From the NCBI GenBank assembly GCA_031841125.1, contig CM063107.1, positions 49,799,497 to 49,863,496 of the forward strand: a stretch of DNA of 64,000 bases, written 5' to 3'. This document shows, piece by piece, positions 10,562 through 22,400 of this stretch (positions are counted from its first letter, which is position 1; the number at the start of each line of letters is the position of its first letter). This DNA is from Acanthococcus lagerstroemiae. Lineage: Eukaryota; Arthropoda; Insecta; Hemiptera; Eriococcidae. Under the pieces are notes generated by a model. It saw only the letters and a program-made list of their open reading frames with translations. It had not been told where the DNA came from and did not search any database. The translations under genes and the position numbers were made by a program.

Positions 10562-10749
10562 TCAGTCACTATTGTGCCTAATGTTTCATTATCTTTTATT
10601 TGTTAGAAGTTGAAGTTGATATTGTACATGAAAACTTATTTTCTCGGGAATTTTCAGGGTAAGCGGTACTTACCTTGCTTGCTTGGAATGCACGCCACTG
10701 ACAAGTGGGTAACTTTTCCGCGGGTAACTGGGTAACTAGAGGGTCACTG

Positions 10750-11889
10750 TAGGGACCGCGGAAGTGATTTGTGACAGGGTGGGGCAATTTTTATAATCAC
10801 CTTCAGTGATCGTAACGGGGATATCCACTCCCACGAAAATTTAAAATGGTTAAAAACTGATATTCATAAATCGGAAACTTATAACACTAGCGGGTAATAA
10901 ATAATGAATAAATAAAATAATAAAAAGACCAGCAGGCGATCCCACATAACCCAAAGTGCCTGCTTTGATATTACATTGCAAAGTACGAGTACACTGCAGT
11001 AAGATTTAAAGTTACTTGATCCCAAAGACTTTACGCCTTTCAGGCGTTTTTGAAACGAATTCTTCAAGGATTTAATTTAAATCTAATGCAAATGTCTCTT
11101 CCCTGTGCACGTGCAGTATTACCAGATGGGTTAGTCTTCTTTGATTCATTGGCAGTCGGAAGTACGTTCCGATACGACGGAGGGCACTCAGAGACCGTTC
11201 ACATGACGTAGATGTAGCTGGTACGGTAAGGAGCAAAATCACTAACCTTTCCACCTGATCAGTCATTACCATTGATGTTTTTGGTAGATTGGCTACTTCT
11301 TTTGCATACTCCCGAATAGTCTTCACTTGAGGTATAGCTTTCCTAGACATCTTTATTTGCAATACTAGTGAGTCAGTGTCAAAATCGGTTGCATGCCCTA
11401 ATTTGGTTTGGATGTCACTTGCCGATAAATCTTCCTCATGGGCAAGAAGAGATTCAAGCTGAGCGAGGCGATTCATTCCAAGCTGCATGAACCTTCTTTC
11501 TAACTCGTTTTTGGACCAATCCAACACTGAAATGAATATCTGACGGAGACTATCCCCAGGAGATAGTGGCACAGCTGCAGCTTTGCCACCAATCTGACCT
11601 GCGCGTTTTGGGGGAGCTCGGGCTCGGGGCATTGCAGGCATAGTTAGTACCATATTTTGATCGATATTGGCTTTTTCTGTAGCTGTCCATATGCGATCAA
11701 AATCAGTCTCACCCACTGAATTGTACACATCCATTTAGGAATGATGTCCGCGCGGACTGCAAGTTGTATTATTTAGCTCAGTCTTCCAATCATAATCTAC
11801 CTATCAACACAGTAGTTTTCACCAGGTGATAAAACGGGGATTTGAGGGGGGCACTTGGCCCTCCCTGCACCCCACTTCCGCGGTCCCTG
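10750..11889. mobile_element. hAT element with transposase remnant and traceable TSD
   Basis: The ends TAGGGACCGCGGAAGTG and, inverted, CAGGGACCGCGGAAGTG match over 16 bp. The left flank ggtcactg and right flank ggtactg(a) both derive from ggtaactg of the surrounding GGTAAC repeat: one has a substitution, the other a lost base. The target octamer can therefore be recovered by comparison with other copies. Carries a minus-strand transposase fragment at 11072-11734. At 1.1 kb it is internally deleted. Confidence 0.82.
11072..11734 (-). pseudogene. hAT transposase C-terminal fragment (ZMYM1/DUF4371-like)
   Basis: An open frame of 220 codons. The C-terminal half contains LLTVPATSTSCERSLSALRR, then TYFRLPMNQRRLTHLVILHV, the signature of the hAT dimerisation domain. 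The catalytic RNase H-like core is missing, so it cannot be an active transposase. The TIRs at 10750 and 11889 bracket it. The methionine at the start of the frame is not necessarily a real start. Confidence 0.85.
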
Positions 11890-12172
11890 GGTACTGATTG
11901 CGCATCGGGATTAATGTCGCATACAATTTCTTCAAATGTCTTTACTTTGTCCCTTCAAATATAAGAGCAGGCAAATACATATGTAGACGTTGTCTGGATG
12001 AGTTGCCGGCTTACCTAACTGAAGCGTGAGGAGTGGGAAAAGGAGCGAGACACCTTGTATATTCCATGCAGGGTTGTACATAGTTGGAACATATCGACCC
12101 ACACACAGTGTGAACGTGTGAAGTTGGTGTGATCCTTTAGAATTTCTATTTACGCTTTCCTCAATGAACAAG

Positions 12173-12452
12173 CCGATGTGCAATCAGTTACCCTCTAGTT
12201 ACTTAGTTACCCGCGGAAAAGTTACCCATTTGTTACCCTCGGGTTACGCTCAGAGTACCCTCAGAGTAACCTTGTTTCCCTTTAGTTACCCGGGTAACTG
12301 GAGGGATACTACGCAACTAGTTACCCTCTAGTTACCCGCTGCGGAAAAGTTACCCTCTAGTTACCCGCTGCGGAAAAGTTACCCATTTGTTACCCTTGGT
12401 TACCTTGTTCCCCTTTAGTTGTCCGGGTAACTGGTGGGATTTTGCGCATCAG
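12173..12452. mobile_element. GGTAAC-minisatellite element copy M3
   Basis: Left end CCGATGTGCAATCAGTTAC and right end GGGATTTTGCGCATCAGG, with about 20 GTTAC(C) units between, including duplicated CTAGTTACCCGCTGCGGAAA segments. The longest uninterrupted copy in the window. Confidence 0.7.
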
Positions 12453-13270
12453 GAATAAATAATCGAATAAAATACTTGGATAGGTGTTTATCAAATGAGC
12501 GCTTTGTTGTTCGTTTTGTATTATCCTCCAACTCGGCCCGATGACAAATAATTGCTGATAAAATTATTATGATGGACACAATTAGGAAATACCTAAGTTC
12601 AAGAGTAGTTGAAAACATTAAAATTCTGTGGTTTGTGGTCTCGGATTTCTTCTACTTCTGTCTGAATTTCTTACCCCTTGCGTTAGAAGCGTAGATACCT
12701 GTAATGTATGTCACCTGTATTGTTCCTTTATTACTAATTTGATTCTATATCTTCCAACAGACCATCAAAGGCCAATAAACTCGAAAAAATTACAAAATGA
12801 TATCATCGGTCTTGTAGTTTTGAGGTCAGTAGGTATATTATTATTCATTCTCGATGAATTTATTCCACAAAAATAATATAGATATGGAATCCTGTGACGT
12901 TGAGAACATGTGAGTATACAAGCTTCTTATTGGTTGGAAACTTGGTTATCGTTCGTAAACAATCCTATTAATTTAATTTGGTGATTATCATATTCGATTC
13001 TCGTGTTCCACATGAATAAATACAAACAACATGTAAACGCAAGAACGCTTGTAAATACTTCGATTCTCTCGGAACGTCTATTTGTTTTGTCTAAAAGACA
13101 GATTTTAGGCCGTCAAAGATTTTTTTTTAATTCATTGGAATAATTGAATATTGTTTCTGTTATTAATAAATAGTATCGGATTCATTTGGATTTAAATTTT
13201 GGTGAAACGGGACTAATAAACATATAATTTGGCTTTAGTTTTTGTATAAAAGTGTTAATCCGCGAATATT
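12453..13270. other. Presumed intron, nothing supported
   Basis: A+T-rich sequence with small open frames on both strands without motifs. No element ends recognised. Confidence 0.4.
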
Positions 13271-13520
13271 TGGACGCTGTTTAGCAAAAGGGAACCAACT
13301 AGTAAAATCCGCTTTTTGAAAACACGTGATTCGAAGTTCAAGAGCCATGTAGAAACTATATGACACAGCGTTTACTGATAAGTTTTTTTCAACGTGAGTA
13401 CACATTTTTGAATCGGGGGCCCAATTTTGAAAAATTCTGCGTTTTACGCTCTTTCCAACGATACTAATAACTCATTTGTTTACGAATGTTAGTTGGTTCC
13501 CTCTTGCTGAACAGCGTCCA
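13271..13520. mobile_element. Inverted-repeat element, family F copy 2
   Basis: The ends TGGACGCTGTTTAGCAAAAG and, inverted, TGGACGCTGTTCAGCAAGAG agree over about 30 bp, including GGGAACCAACTA. The interior matches family F copy 1 at 2152-2474. A 5' fragment of the same family lies at 25066-25112. Confidence 0.7.
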
Positions 13521-13827
13521 TTTTAGAACCGAGACTTTTTTAATAATTTATATTTTACTGATACTAATTTCGACTATACACATTATTTGGGAATATTCAA
13601 TTAGCTTTGAGGTGTTGACCCATCGTCATTTCGCAGGTCTTTGTCTGAGAGCCTCGAAAACCCAGTCAGCTGATAAGTTAGTATGTTGATGTTAAATCAA
13701 CAAGGCACGCATGGTTGTTATACGAGTTAAAGATACATTGCTAGGCGAACTTGAATTTGTTTCAACTGCGAACACCAATACCTCCACTATAACCGACAAC
13801 AATGTATAACGATTAGCTTCCCAATAC

Positions 13828-13957
13828 CCTCTAGTTACCCGCGGAAAAGTTACCCATTTGCAACCCTTGGTTACCCTCAGATTACCCAGAAACCCGTCAG
13901 TTACCCCTGGTTCCCCTTTAGTTACCCGAGTAACTGGTAGGTTTTGGCGCATCGGAT
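13828..13957. mobile_element. GGTAAC-minisatellite element copy M4
   Basis: Contains CTAGTTACCCGCGGAAAAGT, CCCATTTGCAACCC and CTGGTTCCCCTTTAGTTACC, and ends TTTTGGCGCATCGG. The left terminus is eroded. Confidence 0.6.
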
Positions 13958-16149
13958 TATACTACTCGCAACCAAACTAATATGCTTTTTATCATTTCAC
14001 AAGAAAGTATTTATGTCCTCACATATATCTGTTTGCCCTCATATCAATAGGTATATGATGGCGCAAAGAGAAATTTCCGTCGAGATTAACTTTTTTTTTT
14101 TTACTATCTCAACAGCGAACACCTTCGCAGTGTTAACTCGTGACTCGTGTCTCGTTCTCTGAACTTGCATTTTTTCAAACAGGTATACATAGTTCATTGA
14201 TGAATAACCAAACCCGATTCTAGTCCAGAATGCCGATCACACCTAATTTTGCCAGTCATACAGCAGCTGATGAAATACAACTTACATATGTGTCACATAT
14301 ATGTCACGTTTTCTGAGAGGTCAATATTTGCCCTCTCGACACAATGCCCACGAATATGCGTTATTGTAGAACACCTATTAGAAACTCAGCTGATTATGAA
14401 CGCGATGGGGATATGAGAGAAGCGTATCGAATTTCGCTACACACTTTTCCTAATTAAAACCGTGTAAAGAGTGCATCATCAATAGCGATCCAAAAAATGC
14501 AAATGTGTAACCGTATGCGCTCTGGGAAAAAAATATGAAACGTGTTTCATCGGCGATTGCCATACAAAGAGCACACGCACTTGAATGATTCATAAAACGA
14601 TACTGGATTGCACTTATTTTAATTAAATAATCAATTCTTAAGACGACTATAAAAATGCAATTATCACTTATTGACTTTTCGTAATTTTTGGTACGTGTTG
14701 AAGCCTTTGATTATACAATTTGGACCGTTAAATTACGTAATAATGTAAAATTGTACAAATATTCAAACAACAATACAAATGTTTTACTAAAGAAAATCAG
14801 AAATATCTGACGTCTTGACTACAGGCACAGAATAGGAGTACTGCAGATGTGCAAAGGTGAAGTCTTGCTTAGATATTTTTCTTGATAATTTTATCTTCTG
14901 TCTTTCCTTTTTGCAATAATTTTAATTCAATTCTTACTGATTTTTATGCGTAGGTAATGTAGGTTGTAGGTAATAGAGGTATCCTGTATCTAGTATTTAG
15001 GTTCTTCCATTTTTTATTTTTATTTTTAAATTAAAGACTGTGTTTTCCGTCTTATATAAATAAATAAAATAAAAATTTAAAAAAGTTAAAAATAAAAGGT
15101 TTACTTCTGAGCTTATAGGTACATGTGTACTAGATATTATTCAGTAGTAATAATGTAAAGATTCTGTCAAGAAAGATTCACTAAGAATGGGAGTAAGAAC
15201 AAGACGAGGGTAATAAAAAAAATGTCATTATCAAATTTTTTCTGATATTTGCCTGAAATTATCAAATGATGTCAATGAACAAATAATCTGTTTAGACATA
15301 CTTGTTACTTTTATCGACATTTTGATATGAGAGCCTGATACTGAGAATTCACCTTCGAAAGTTGAAGCTGCTCGCTCCCCCTGTTGGGATTGACAATAAC
15401 ATAATTGGAAACAGAAATGTTGAATGAATAAAAATAAGATATGAACGGTATTCCTTGGCTTTTACAATTTGGGAACAGAAACAGGATCGCACAATAATTC
15501 ATTTTAGTTCTAATTCCTACAAAAAAAGTACTACATATACTTATATGCAACTTTGGAGAAAAGAGTGAAATACCTAGTTGCATAATATAAACATATTATA
15601 ATTACACTTTTTTTTTTTTTTTTTGTAAAATAATGTAGAGTACTGGGATTTAAAAATCTCAACTCAAAGTAGGTAGCTGACATCTGGTGGCAATTTGTGA
15701 AATTATTAAAACCACACTACTTGCCATTGTCTTAATCAGCTGATTTGATCACAGAGGAGAGAAGCTCTGTTACATCAGCCGCCGTCTGTGTATCTGTGTA
15801 TACGGATTGTAGTTTTAAAGTGAGATACAGAGAGGAAAAGGAACAGTATGATACATTTGCTTTTAAACTAGGTAGTTTCAATCTCAATTAGTCTGCAAAG
15901 GGTAAACTTCCTGTGAAGTAATTCTAGTGCTCCTGTTTCTTACTGGTTATTGGATGGTTATCAGAAGTGCCGAACAAATGAACATCAGCCTGTTCTTGTT
16001 TGTCTTAAAAATGAACGTTGGCCGTTCATTCATTTTCCAGTTCATTGAACGTTGAATGAAGGAAAATAAACATTTCCCTTAAATATCGTTCAATTAAAAT
16101 CTTTAAACGTTGTGCGGGGCGCAGCAGGAGGATTTCACACTTGTAACAA
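13958..16149. other. Presumed intron, A+T-rich, no supported feature
   Basis: Includes a T run (about 15608-15624) and simple A+T-rich sequence. Short open frames at 13944-14162 and 15311-15583 lack motifs. Nothing else supported. Confidence 0.4.
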
Positions 16150-16562
16150 TAGCTAACGGCTAATAACCTTTCAATGGCTAGCTACCTAACGGCTAATGAA
16201 ATTTTCTCCTTCAGATATATTAAATCATATTAAAATTTTGCGCTAAAAACCATTTTTGAAAAATTGACTTAATTTTGATATCTGTTTTCAAATTCTATCT
16301 TTGTCACATATTTAGTCAAGTTCTTTTTCATTCAAATTGGATATTTAGCGCAAATTTCTGTTTCACTTTTCGCATTTCCAACTTTTTTGACTATATAATT
16401 GAGTGTGTGGCTGAGATAGGAAGAATTTATAATGTTTCAATTAGCCGATAGAAGTTCAGTTTTCATCAGCTAACGGCTGTTTTTTTGTTTACATTTCGCT
16501 GATTAGCTAGCTAAAAATTCTCCAAAATCAGTCGGCTAACGGCTAGCTAACCATCCCTGGTC
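16150..16562. repeat. Family E-related repeat (GCTAACGGCTA words)
   Basis: Blocks at about 16151-16197 and 16438-16562 carry GCTAACGGCTA and TAGCTAGCTA words. The right end, GGCTAGCTAACCATCCCTG, inverted reads CAGGGATGGTTAGCTAGCC, like family E termini. The left terminus is not clear and no convincing duplication is visible. Confidence 0.55.
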
Positions 16563-18382
16563 ACAGCCAAACAACTTGGTTGGAAGTTTAAGCTAGATAT
16601 GGAGGAATACCATTCAGCGCATTTTTTCTCTCGAAAATCATGAGTTAAAATGAAAATATCCTCCGAACATTATTTGTAGCATTTTAGATCTTCTTCAATA
16701 TGACACCAATCGCGAACAAGTCCGATTAAAACTATTTTTTGCATGTATTCCTTATGATGTAGTTCCGACCAACTTGAATGTAAACAAACAACTGATAACA
16801 ACAGATCCGAAACAATCAATACATTTTTACTTTACAAATATTGGTGGTTGGCAACACTCTTCAGCTATCAGGAACAGCTGTGATGATCTGATGATTGGTG
16901 ATATGTGATATTAAATATGAAATTAAAATTACGTTTTTCCATGTCTTTGTCTTTTGTTTTCCATTGATTTATTTAAAACTGTTTTGAAAAGATTGTGTTC
17001 TTATATAACATTTCTGTTTCCCGGAATTTCCAGTTTAGGATGTAGGAAATGTTAGAAAGATGGAGGAGAAACAAATCACGCGGTAAGTGATCAGTAAGTA
17101 AATGAATTACCGAATTAGAAAAACTTATCCCGTTTAGAAAATGAGTTTTGGTTAATAAAAGTACTTACAAATTATTCATGAAAGTAGTTTGGGACAAATG
17201 GCCGCTCTGGTTCATGGGACAGAGTGTTCTTACTCTCAAAACAAAAATGTTAACACGCAAAATCTGTAACAGATTTCCAATGTGAAAATCAGAAGTTAAG
17301 ACCACGTTGATATCAAATTTTGTATCAAACTGTTCACTGGCTCCGATGTAGAATTGTATCAAAAAGTCGATGTCGACTTGTAATCAGAGTTTTAAAGCGA
17401 AACCTGTATCAAATTTGGCCAGAATGTTGTGTTAAAAAGTGGCTGTTTTTGAATGTTGATGAAAGTGTTGATTTTTTCTTTTTTGCTTCATCATTTTTCA
17501 TGAATACAAGAACGAAAAATGAAATGGAGAATCTTGAATAACCACAGGTCTCCACTGAACTTTGCATTTTTTTGTTTAGTTAACTGTAATAAAAGAAAAA
17601 ACAAACTTGAGGTAAAACCATAATGAGCTGATCTTGGTCACCATGCAATCATGTATGCATGAAATGACTGTAACTGAAACTGTTAACCAAATTGGTAGAG
17701 TAATCATGTCCATCAATAACAGATAATGTTTATTTATAGGAGTTTTCTATTCCTTATCTCCTACTTTGTGGTGCCATAGCCAAGTATAAAACCCTTATAA
17801 TACCAGATATCAAAACGCAAGATCTGTCACTTCTTCAACTTGTTTGTAGTTGAATTTGATACAAAATTCAATATAAAAGTTGAGTTCCCATGTTGACTTT
17901 GACATTGGTATTGAATTTTGCATTTTTGACATTAGTGTATAATTCTAACCCAAAATCTATTTGTATGTCAACGTATTGTGGGTATACTTAACTCGACTTT
18001 TTTGTATCAAAGTCATCAACAACAATGTAGTTTTGAAAAAGTGACTGATATAAGATATGTTCACAAACGCGTTGATTTTAGTATATCATAACTGTGTTTT
18101 AAGGAAAGTTTCATTATTTGGAATCCAGCTATGCCAAGAAACGTTCACAGCAAAACGTGAATTCAAATTATCATGTTGCTTATCAAAACAGACACTTTTT
18201 GCATCTGTATCAAGATTTTTCTGTTTGAATACAATTTGCTTCTTTTTGCAATCTGCAGGCATGTATTTGGATTCGCTGCATTCTTACAGTTGAAGATCAT
18301 GATGCTCTATAGTCATTTCCAATCACTATACCAGTCCAGTATTGTTCTAATCAAAGGTGATATCATAGTACAACAGGGATAC
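16563..18382. other. Inter-gene/intron sequence with weak exon candidates
   Basis: A plus-strand ATG with donor CACGCG then GTAAGTG at 17060-17082, and a minus-strand ATGAATAATTT then GTAAGT at 17175-17165, are possible tiny first exons. The latter is in the phase needed for the 7158 acceptor. Both are weak and could be chance. Confidence 0.2.
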
Positions 18383-19457
18383 TCATTTCCGCCGTCGGTC
18401 AACAAAATGGATGACCAGTTCTGGTTTAGAGATGGCTACTCCACCTTCGCCAACATCAGCACTAGCTTCGGGTAAGTACTCGATTTCAACATAATCTCCT
18501 CGCTTGATATAAGCTGTGGATATAGGCGAAGCAATGGCTATTCCATGATGACCGGCTTTGGCCCTCGCTAATGGCCTTAATATTATTTTGGTTAGAACCC
18601 GCGTTTCATTCCTAGTCGACGTTTTATTCTCGTTCGAATCGACCTCAATGACGATCTCCTGCGTCGTCCTCTTACTTGTCCAAGTTGGCGCAACAGTCGT
18701 AGCTATTTTTGTCGTCCCTGTTATCGACTGAACATCTTTATTCCTGTTTAGCAGTGGTCCTTGTGAACTCGACAGAGTTTCCTTACTTGGTGCTGAATAA
18801 CTCGCACCCGGCGTTACATATAAAGGCCTTAAAGTGGGATAGTTCACATAATTAATGGGCTGCTGTATTGAATTAAACGCGGGAGCTAAATACTGTTGAC
18901 TGTAGTACTGCCTCACGATATCCCGGTAGTTCTGAACAGCTGGAATCTCGTATGTTATACTGGGCGAGTTATACGAAGCCGAAGCTGACAAATCGTCTGA
19001 GAGCTCTCGTCTCACAGGTTTCCTCGCTTTTGGTGGCGATTCAGAGGTGGACGGTTCTTTATTGGCTTTCAAATTCAGCACGGTACTTTGACTCCGACAC
19101 GAAAGCTTTGGATGCTGCTTTCTGGCTGTTCGTGCTTTGCTTCTATCGTCCCACTGTAATCGGCTGAACAGGGGCTTGAAGAACAAAGGTTGACTCTCGC
19201 TTTTGCATTCAACGTCCGCGGCTGTTTCGTCCTTTGATGTCACAATTACGTGCGATAATTTGCGTTCGTTGGCTGTCGGATGAAGATGGCGAGGATTAGC
19301 CGGCACTAATTGGACGACGTCTGTGTCCGGCGACGGCGCAGCAGCAATCGGCGTCGCCCGCGAATTCCGCGACGCATTTGGTAGTGGCACAGAGTATTGG
19401 TTCTTGTACAGTGTCGGAGCTTCGGTTTGGCCAGAGTAGTAGTGATTCCAGTTGAAC
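18383..19457 (-). CDS. DUF4774-like protein 2, last exon (partial gene)
   Basis: The exon begins after a tcttctgtag acceptor at 19458-19460, with one base completing a codon, and ends at TGA 18385-18383, giving about 357 codons. The frame stays open 22 codons upstream of the first GTG-type start, beginning FNWNHYYSGQTEAPTLYKNQ, which supports the splice site. The middle is Ser/Thr/basic-rich with a Tyr/Gln/Pro-rich segment (VRQYYSQQYLAPAF, YVNYPTLRPLYVTPG). The last 60 residues carry the family-like domain: GIAIASPISTAYIKRGDYVE, EYLPEASADVG and GGVAISKPELVIHFV. Its function is unknown; secretion is inferred from the paralogs only. The signal peptide exon is not identified. It is shorter in GPGG repeats than its two neighbours. 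Confidence 0.72.
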
Positions 19458-22400
19458 CTACAGAAGATATACCTGCATTAGGTTTTGCCGTATGATAATG
19501 GGATTGACGTGGCGGTCAATGGGAGTACACCTATAGGTAATTGCATCGCGAGGTGTGTTGAGAGCATCACGATTCGATGAGTTTTCACGCTAACGTGATC
19601 GAGTGAAAAACTGATTCTGGAATACCAGTGTACACGCGATGAGGCAATTTTTGGTTATTTTGTTTGCTGTGGTCGCTCAGATATTTATTCAGTTTTCGTG
19701 AGACGTTTTCAATTACTTAGATGGCAAAAGCCATATCGTCTCATGCGTGAAAATTCTCGTATCGGTGATTGTGGACGCGAAGTCATCCGAATTATTTAAT
19801 TTGTATGACACACAATTATTATATACAGTTTGCCTGACGAATATTTGAGTGATAATTCATTTTTAAACAGATAGGTAGTAATTTTACTGACGGACCCGAT
19901 TCGTGAATTCAAAATGTCTTATTTTTAGTATAACTTGTTGAAAAATCGGTACAAATTAAACCGGTGTTGGTCTTTAATATCTTATAGGTTCTAATTATTC
20001 ATTGTTTTAATTGTTAGCTTATATGAGAGAAAAACGAGCCGTACACATTATTATTACTCAAAAGGTTTGTTTGCGTTCAGTATTAATGGCAAGTTGGGAC
20101 AAAAACTGACGGAATATAGACGTAAACAGAATAGAGGTTCAGTGACCAGCTGTCTGACTGGAGACATTGAGATCAAACCCGTTATTATCGTGAAATTCGC
20201 CGCAAGCAAATTGTTTCTGTAAATATATTGCCAAGTCATGTATATTCCGTCCGACGAGTCATGTAGGCAGTACCAATATATTATGTTTCTCATTAACAGA
20301 GCAACTTTTAATATCAAATCAAAAACAGGATGGCTAATAACTAATATGTAGGTGCGCATTTAGATTCATTTTGTATGTTTTTCATCTTCATTGGAGTTGA
20401 ATTTATCATTCGTTATTCGGTGTCTGTTTGTAACCTGTCGAAAATTTGTTTCTAATCGCACTATACACCTGGTGAGATTCTGAGATTGTGTACTTCTTTT
20501 TCCTAAAGCTGTGAAATAATATCGGCATGAAAAGATGGAAACCTTTATTCATTTAAAAAAAAAAAAAAAATGTACAGACTAAAGTCAACAAACAGATTTA
20601 ATTAAATCTATTACATACACCATTAATACCGAAGAATGCCAATGTGCGGCTCTCTCAATATAAGATAAAACAATGTCAGTCTTTTAGTATAATTTCATTA
20701 AACGTAAACTAATTATAAATACATGATAGGAATGAAAACATTAATAAATAAAGCAGCAACTATCATAGCAAAGTGTATCAGGATTGTTAATTATGCATAG
20801 TATGATGAAACTGATTCAGGAGCTTTCAATATTTACTAGAATCTTAAACCATAAAACCATAATCGCCGTTCACACTAGAGAAGGGAAGGTCCAGATAAAT
20901 CACAGATTTCGTAGTTTTGCATTTGAGGAATTTGTGGAATCTCATATATGAAAAAAAAAAAAAAAAAAAAAGACCTCCATATGGATTAGTTTCAAATAGC
21001 CGTAGGTTGTTGTTTTTTTTATTTTTATACCTAATAATAAAAATTGCAGTTAGATCATTTTTTGGGAGAAGATTACTCATTTTTTATTTTGGCTAGAAAG
21101 ATACACCGAAAGTGAGTATAGTGTAATTTCATATCAGAATATCAAAACTGGTAAATGGTGAAAGGAGATTCACTAATGGATTCGAAGTACCTATGAAAAG
21201 AAGAGACTAGTGGTGAACGGTTGCTTGCAAGATTGTTGCAATCAGGACTTTTTAGTTCGTTTGTTTTTCTGGTAGATTTTGACCATTTTTGTAGCGAAGA
21301 AAGTGATGGGATGAGGTCCTCCCTAGACAGTAGACACCAACATTTAATAAAAAACTGTTTTTTTTTTGTTTTCTTCTTCTTTTTTTTTATTTCTGGTATA
21401 TACTTACTTGGAAATTTTTAAAAGAGTTGTTGTGCTCTTTGAGATTTTTTTTTTTTCTAAGTTTGCCAAATTCAGTTTTCCAATTTTTATTCGATTCACA
21501 AAAGTTGAAGTCGCCTGTGCTTCCTCCTTAAAAAAGTGACTTCGATACGTCCTCTATATTACATAACTGTTACACACTGATAAGCTCAATATATCTCTGC
21601 TGGTATAATTCAGTGAGGCAGTAATATAAAAGAAAATGAATTTCGACGCCATTTTGAGGTGTTCGAAAGTTCGAAGTAGGCAAAGGGTAATTTCATGTAT
21701 CACTTGTTTCTAGGAAATTCAGTGTACTTTAATCATTCTAATGATATTTTTTTCACTTTACATTTATACTGTGTTTGTCCGCAAGTTTTCTATCAAACAC
21801 TGCCCCTTTCTCCCTTTCAATCGTTGGAGATGATGTGGCGACCGAATTAGTTTCACAGCAGACTTCTGGTTATTGCCTGTGGTGTTCAGAACTTTTTGAT
21901 CCCTTGGCGCTCTTTCCGTGTACCAAAAAGCTGATAGTCTTCCTGCTGTCGGGAGAAAGGTCCAGGGCCAAGATACAGAAGGCTGGTCAGATAATCAAGC
22001 TAATAAATCGACAGTCAGACGATCAGATACACATACGCTAGACATGCGGCACCGGTCAAGAGGTCAACACGAGCAGAGGAAGTATTCCCGAGATATTTGG
22101 ACTCTGAATTTCTGTAGTCCATAGCAGTTGTCAACTTCAATGTAGTTGTTCTCAATAACCGCCTATTTCGAGCGCTTACTAAGTACTGTAGCGTTGATTG
22201 AAATTTTTAAATATTAGAGGATTAAGTTCCTGAACTAAAACCATGCAGAATTTTTGGAACCGTCTGATCAAGAAGGGAGGGGCTGCATTGAACAACGCTC
22301 AAATTTACTTAGTTACAACTTTAAAAAATACAAAAAGCAAAAGAAGAAAACTTAATTACGCTAAATGATTCCGTAGATTTACCTCAAGTATCGACTGAAA

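Larger units (their letters stand above)
9292..10700. mobile_element. hAT-like non-autonomous element (TAGTGGCGTGC...GCACGCCACTG) with 8-bp TSD
   Basis: The left end TAGTGGCGTGC pairs with right end GCACGCCACTG, with one mismatch in the first base. The flanks acaaatgg (9284-9291) and acaagtgg (10701-10708) are an 8-bp duplication with one change. Both belong to the GGTAAC repeat that it interrupts. No transposase motif is present. It contains a later insertion (9467-9720) and a second GGTAAC element (10313-10561). A paralogous copy of its left part lies at 50082-50440. Confidence 0.8.
9149..11909. mobile_element. GGTAAC-minisatellite element copy M1, split by two hAT insertions
   Basis: The ends are CCCAATGCGCAAAATCCC (9149) and GATTGCGCATCGGG (ending 11909), which are inverted relatives. 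Between them lie imperfect repeats of GGTAAC (GGGTAACAAATGGGTAAC, GGGTAACTAGAGGGTAAC). The unit is interrupted by a hAT-like element at 9292-10700 and by a second hAT at 10750-11889. Its own pieces are 9149-9291, 10701-10749 and 11890-11909. Without the insertions the element would be about 210 bp. Other copies lie at 10313, 12173, 13828 and 47390. Confidence 0.7.

Noticed and set aside
18952..19167. Plus-strand frame within the 18.4 kb exon
   Set aside because: Antisense shadow of the minus-strand exon.
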